Source: Flavobacteriales bacterium (GTDB lineage Bacteria; Bacteroidota; Bacteroidia; Flavobacteriales; Flavobacteriaceae). From it: 16,169 bases of DNA. The DNA lies in contig JALWYR010000170.1 of the NCBI GenBank assembly GCA_027003085.1, positions 1-16,169 of the forward strand, read 5' to 3'. The notes under the pieces are model-generated. The model saw only the letters and a program-made list of their open reading frames with translations. It had not been told where the DNA came from and made no database searches. A program made the translations under genes and the position numbers. Shown piece by piece: positions 15,105-16,169 of the stretch. Position 1 is the first letter of the stretch. Each line of letters opens with the position of its first letter.

Positions 15105-15799
15105 ATGGCGCAAAGGATTTATTCGGAAGGGCCTTGTGGGATTATGTGCGCGGGCAAGGTCGGGATATGATTACGTGGACGTCGCTTACCCCGCCCGAAA
15201 TTTTACGCACCGCCTATTTGTTTCGCACCTACGACCAAATGCCCGGACATGAGCGTATGGCCCTGCAATTGGCCCGCGGACGTATTTTGGATATTGGTGC
15301 GGGAAGCGGTTCGCACGCCCTTTGGTTGCAGGAACAAGGCGCCGATGTGTATGCCGTCGATGCTTCGCGCCTGGCGTGCCGGACAATGGAACGCAGGGGC
15401 GTGCGCCGTCGTTTGTGGGCCGATGTGTTCCGCTACAAGCCCGGCAAGCGTTTCGACACTTTGCTGATGTTGATGAATGGTGCCGGAATGGCGGGCCGCC
15501 GGAGTGAGGGAGCGCGGCTTTTTGAGCTTTGGATGCGGCTCTTGGCACCCGGCGGACAGGTTTTGGTGCACACCTCGGACATTGCCTATGTGTATGCCGC
15601 CTATGATTTGGCTTTTCCACCGGAGACTTATTACGGAGACGTGCGTTTTTACCTCAAATACGGCCGGCAATGCACGGTTTTCGACTGGGTTTATTGGGCC
15701 CCCGGCGATTTACTTGCCGATGCGCGGGCCTTCGGATTTCACGGGCAAACGCTCTACCGGGACGAGTGGGGCGATTCCTTGTTGCGGTTTAGCCGTTAG
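15101..15799 (+). CDS. Class I SAM-dependent methyltransferase, substrate unknown
   Basis: This 232-residue protein has a Rossmann-type methyltransferase core: motif I RILDIGAGSGSHALWL (61-76), an acidic residue at the end of strand 2 (YAVDAS, Asp87), and motif IV-like LLMLMNGAGMAG (121-132). PGGQVLVHTSD (150-160) follows at strand 5. A leader of about 55 residues before the core (DLFGRALWDYVRG, then YLFRTYDQMPGHE) and an aromatic-rich C-terminal region resemble a small family of uncharacterised Bacteroidota methyltransferases that I recognise by pattern only. The NGAG motif does not fit an amino-methylating D/NPPY motif. The frame is open upstream, but the ATG at 15101 overlaps the mnmD stop, so the two are translationally coupled. 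I cannot name the substrate. Confidence 0.83.
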   Translation: MNGAKDLFGRALWDYVRGQGRDMITWTSLTPPEILRTAYLFRTYDQMPGHERMALQLARGRILDIGAGSGSHALWLQEQGADVYAVDASRLACRTMERRGVRRRLWADVFRYKPGKRFDTLLMLMNGAGMAGRRSEGARLFELWMRLLAPGGQVLVHTSDIAYVYAAYDLAFPPETYYGDVRFYLKYGRQCTVFDWVYWAPGDLLADARAFGFHGQTLYRDEWGDSLLRFSR

Positions 15800-15819
15800 T
15801 GGGAGGTTTTTGGCCGCTC

Positions 15820-15837
15820 CAAAGCCCTTCGGGCTTT
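15820..15837 (+). terminator. Intrinsic terminator of the mnmD-methyltransferase unit
   Basis: A perfect 7-bp stem (AAAGCCC, 15820-15826; GGGCTTT, 15830-15836) with a TTC loop is followed by one more T. It starts 20 nt after the methyltransferase stop. The T-tract is short (TTTT including the stem end), so efficiency is uncertain. Confidence 0.6.
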
Positions 15838-16169
15838 TGCGCGGGCTCCGCAAGCCGTCGAGGCGCCGGCGGCGGAATGAAAATTCCGCTGCCGGCGGCG
15901 CAAAATTTGTTCCGGCGGAGCATTTTTTTCCGAAACACGTGATAAAATGCCGCCATAACCGGAAAATTCCGCCCTTGATTTGCGCCGCCCGGCCCGCGCC
16001 TTCGGCGCGGCGCCGGCGCCCCTTGTCTTGTTTCGCGGGCTACGAAGCCACTTGCCGCCTTCGCTACGCTCGGGCGGCTGCGGTCTTCTCCGCCGGCTCC
16101 GGGAACCTGCGGCTTCCAAAGGCCAATGCCAAGGCCGCGCCTTGTTTCCCTCCGCGGCTTCGGGAGCCG
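15838..16169. other. GC-rich, hairpin-dense stretch without a gene
   Basis: To the window edge there is no credible gene. The DNA is GC-rich and full of short palindromes: CGGAAT-GAAA-ATTCCG (15873-15888), CCGCGCC-TTC-GGCGCGG (15994-16010), the perfect palindrome GGCGCCGGCGCC (16009-16020), and CGGCTCC (16094-16100) paired with GGAGCCG (16163-16169). The element may continue beyond the window. It resembles the block at 12655-12985 in base composition and in its GGCGCC/CCGGCG words. Confidence 0.6.

Noticed and set aside
15796..16119. Possible 107-residue gene on the minus strand
   Set aside because: The translation is dominated by Arg, Ala, Pro and Gly, overlaps the terminator hairpin and follows the palindromes of the GC-rich block; no domain is visible.
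1..16169. CRISPR arrays, tRNA or rRNA genes, transposase genes, prophage or toxin-antitoxin modules
   Set aside because: No regularly spaced repeats, tRNA-like cloverleaf, rRNA sequence, transposase or phage proteins were recognised on either strand.

Overview
The window is most likely from a member of the Bacteroidota. It holds most of a division and cell wall (dcw) cluster in the order usual for that phylum, on the minus strand. Two promoter-like sites match the Bacteroidota pattern TTG-N19-21-TAnnTTTG. The proteins (PBP3/FtsI, MraY with long loops, an FtsL-like protein, MnmD, a type II BCAT) also read like Bacteroidota. I cannot assign a family or genus.

Layout. From 12446 down to the left edge, eleven genes run leftwards as one tightly packed unit: mraZ, rsmH, ftsL-like, ftsI, murE, mraY, a degenerate murD remnant, ftsW, murG, ftsQ, ftsA and ftsZ (twelve counting the remnant; ftsZ is cut by the window edge). 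Most junctions are 4-8 nt overlaps of the ATGA or ATGAATAA kind, and the rest are gaps of 4-18 nt. From 12487 to 12510 lies a three-box MraZ operator, overlapping a -7-like element. Next comes about 640 bp without genes, holding a GC-rich hairpin-dense block and a 17-bp inverted repeat. Beyond that is ilvE (minus strand, own promoter). Divergent from it on the plus strand are mnmD and an uncharacterised methyltransferase, joined by an ATGA overlap and followed by an intrinsic terminator. The right-hand 370 bp is a second GC-rich, hairpin-dense stretch without a credible gene.

How the genes work together. MurE, MraY and MurG carry out the later cytoplasmic and membrane steps of lipid II synthesis. 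FtsW and FtsI polymerise and cross-link septal peptidoglycan. FtsZ, FtsA, FtsQ and the FtsL-like protein build the divisome. MraZ probably autoregulates the operon, and RsmH modifies 16S rRNA.

The main surprise is that both early amino-acid ligases are missing as functional genes. murC is absent from its usual place between murG and ftsQ. The murD slot holds only a 186-residue protein that matches the C-terminal domain of MurD, lacks the ATP-binding central domain, and has lost key ligand-binding residues. Its reading frame is nevertheless intact and translationally coupled to ftsW. MurE still carries its full catalytic set and the DNPR motif for meso-DAP, so UDP-MurNAc-L-Ala-D-Glu must be made by enzymes encoded elsewhere. 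The remnant may be a retained pseudoenzyme.
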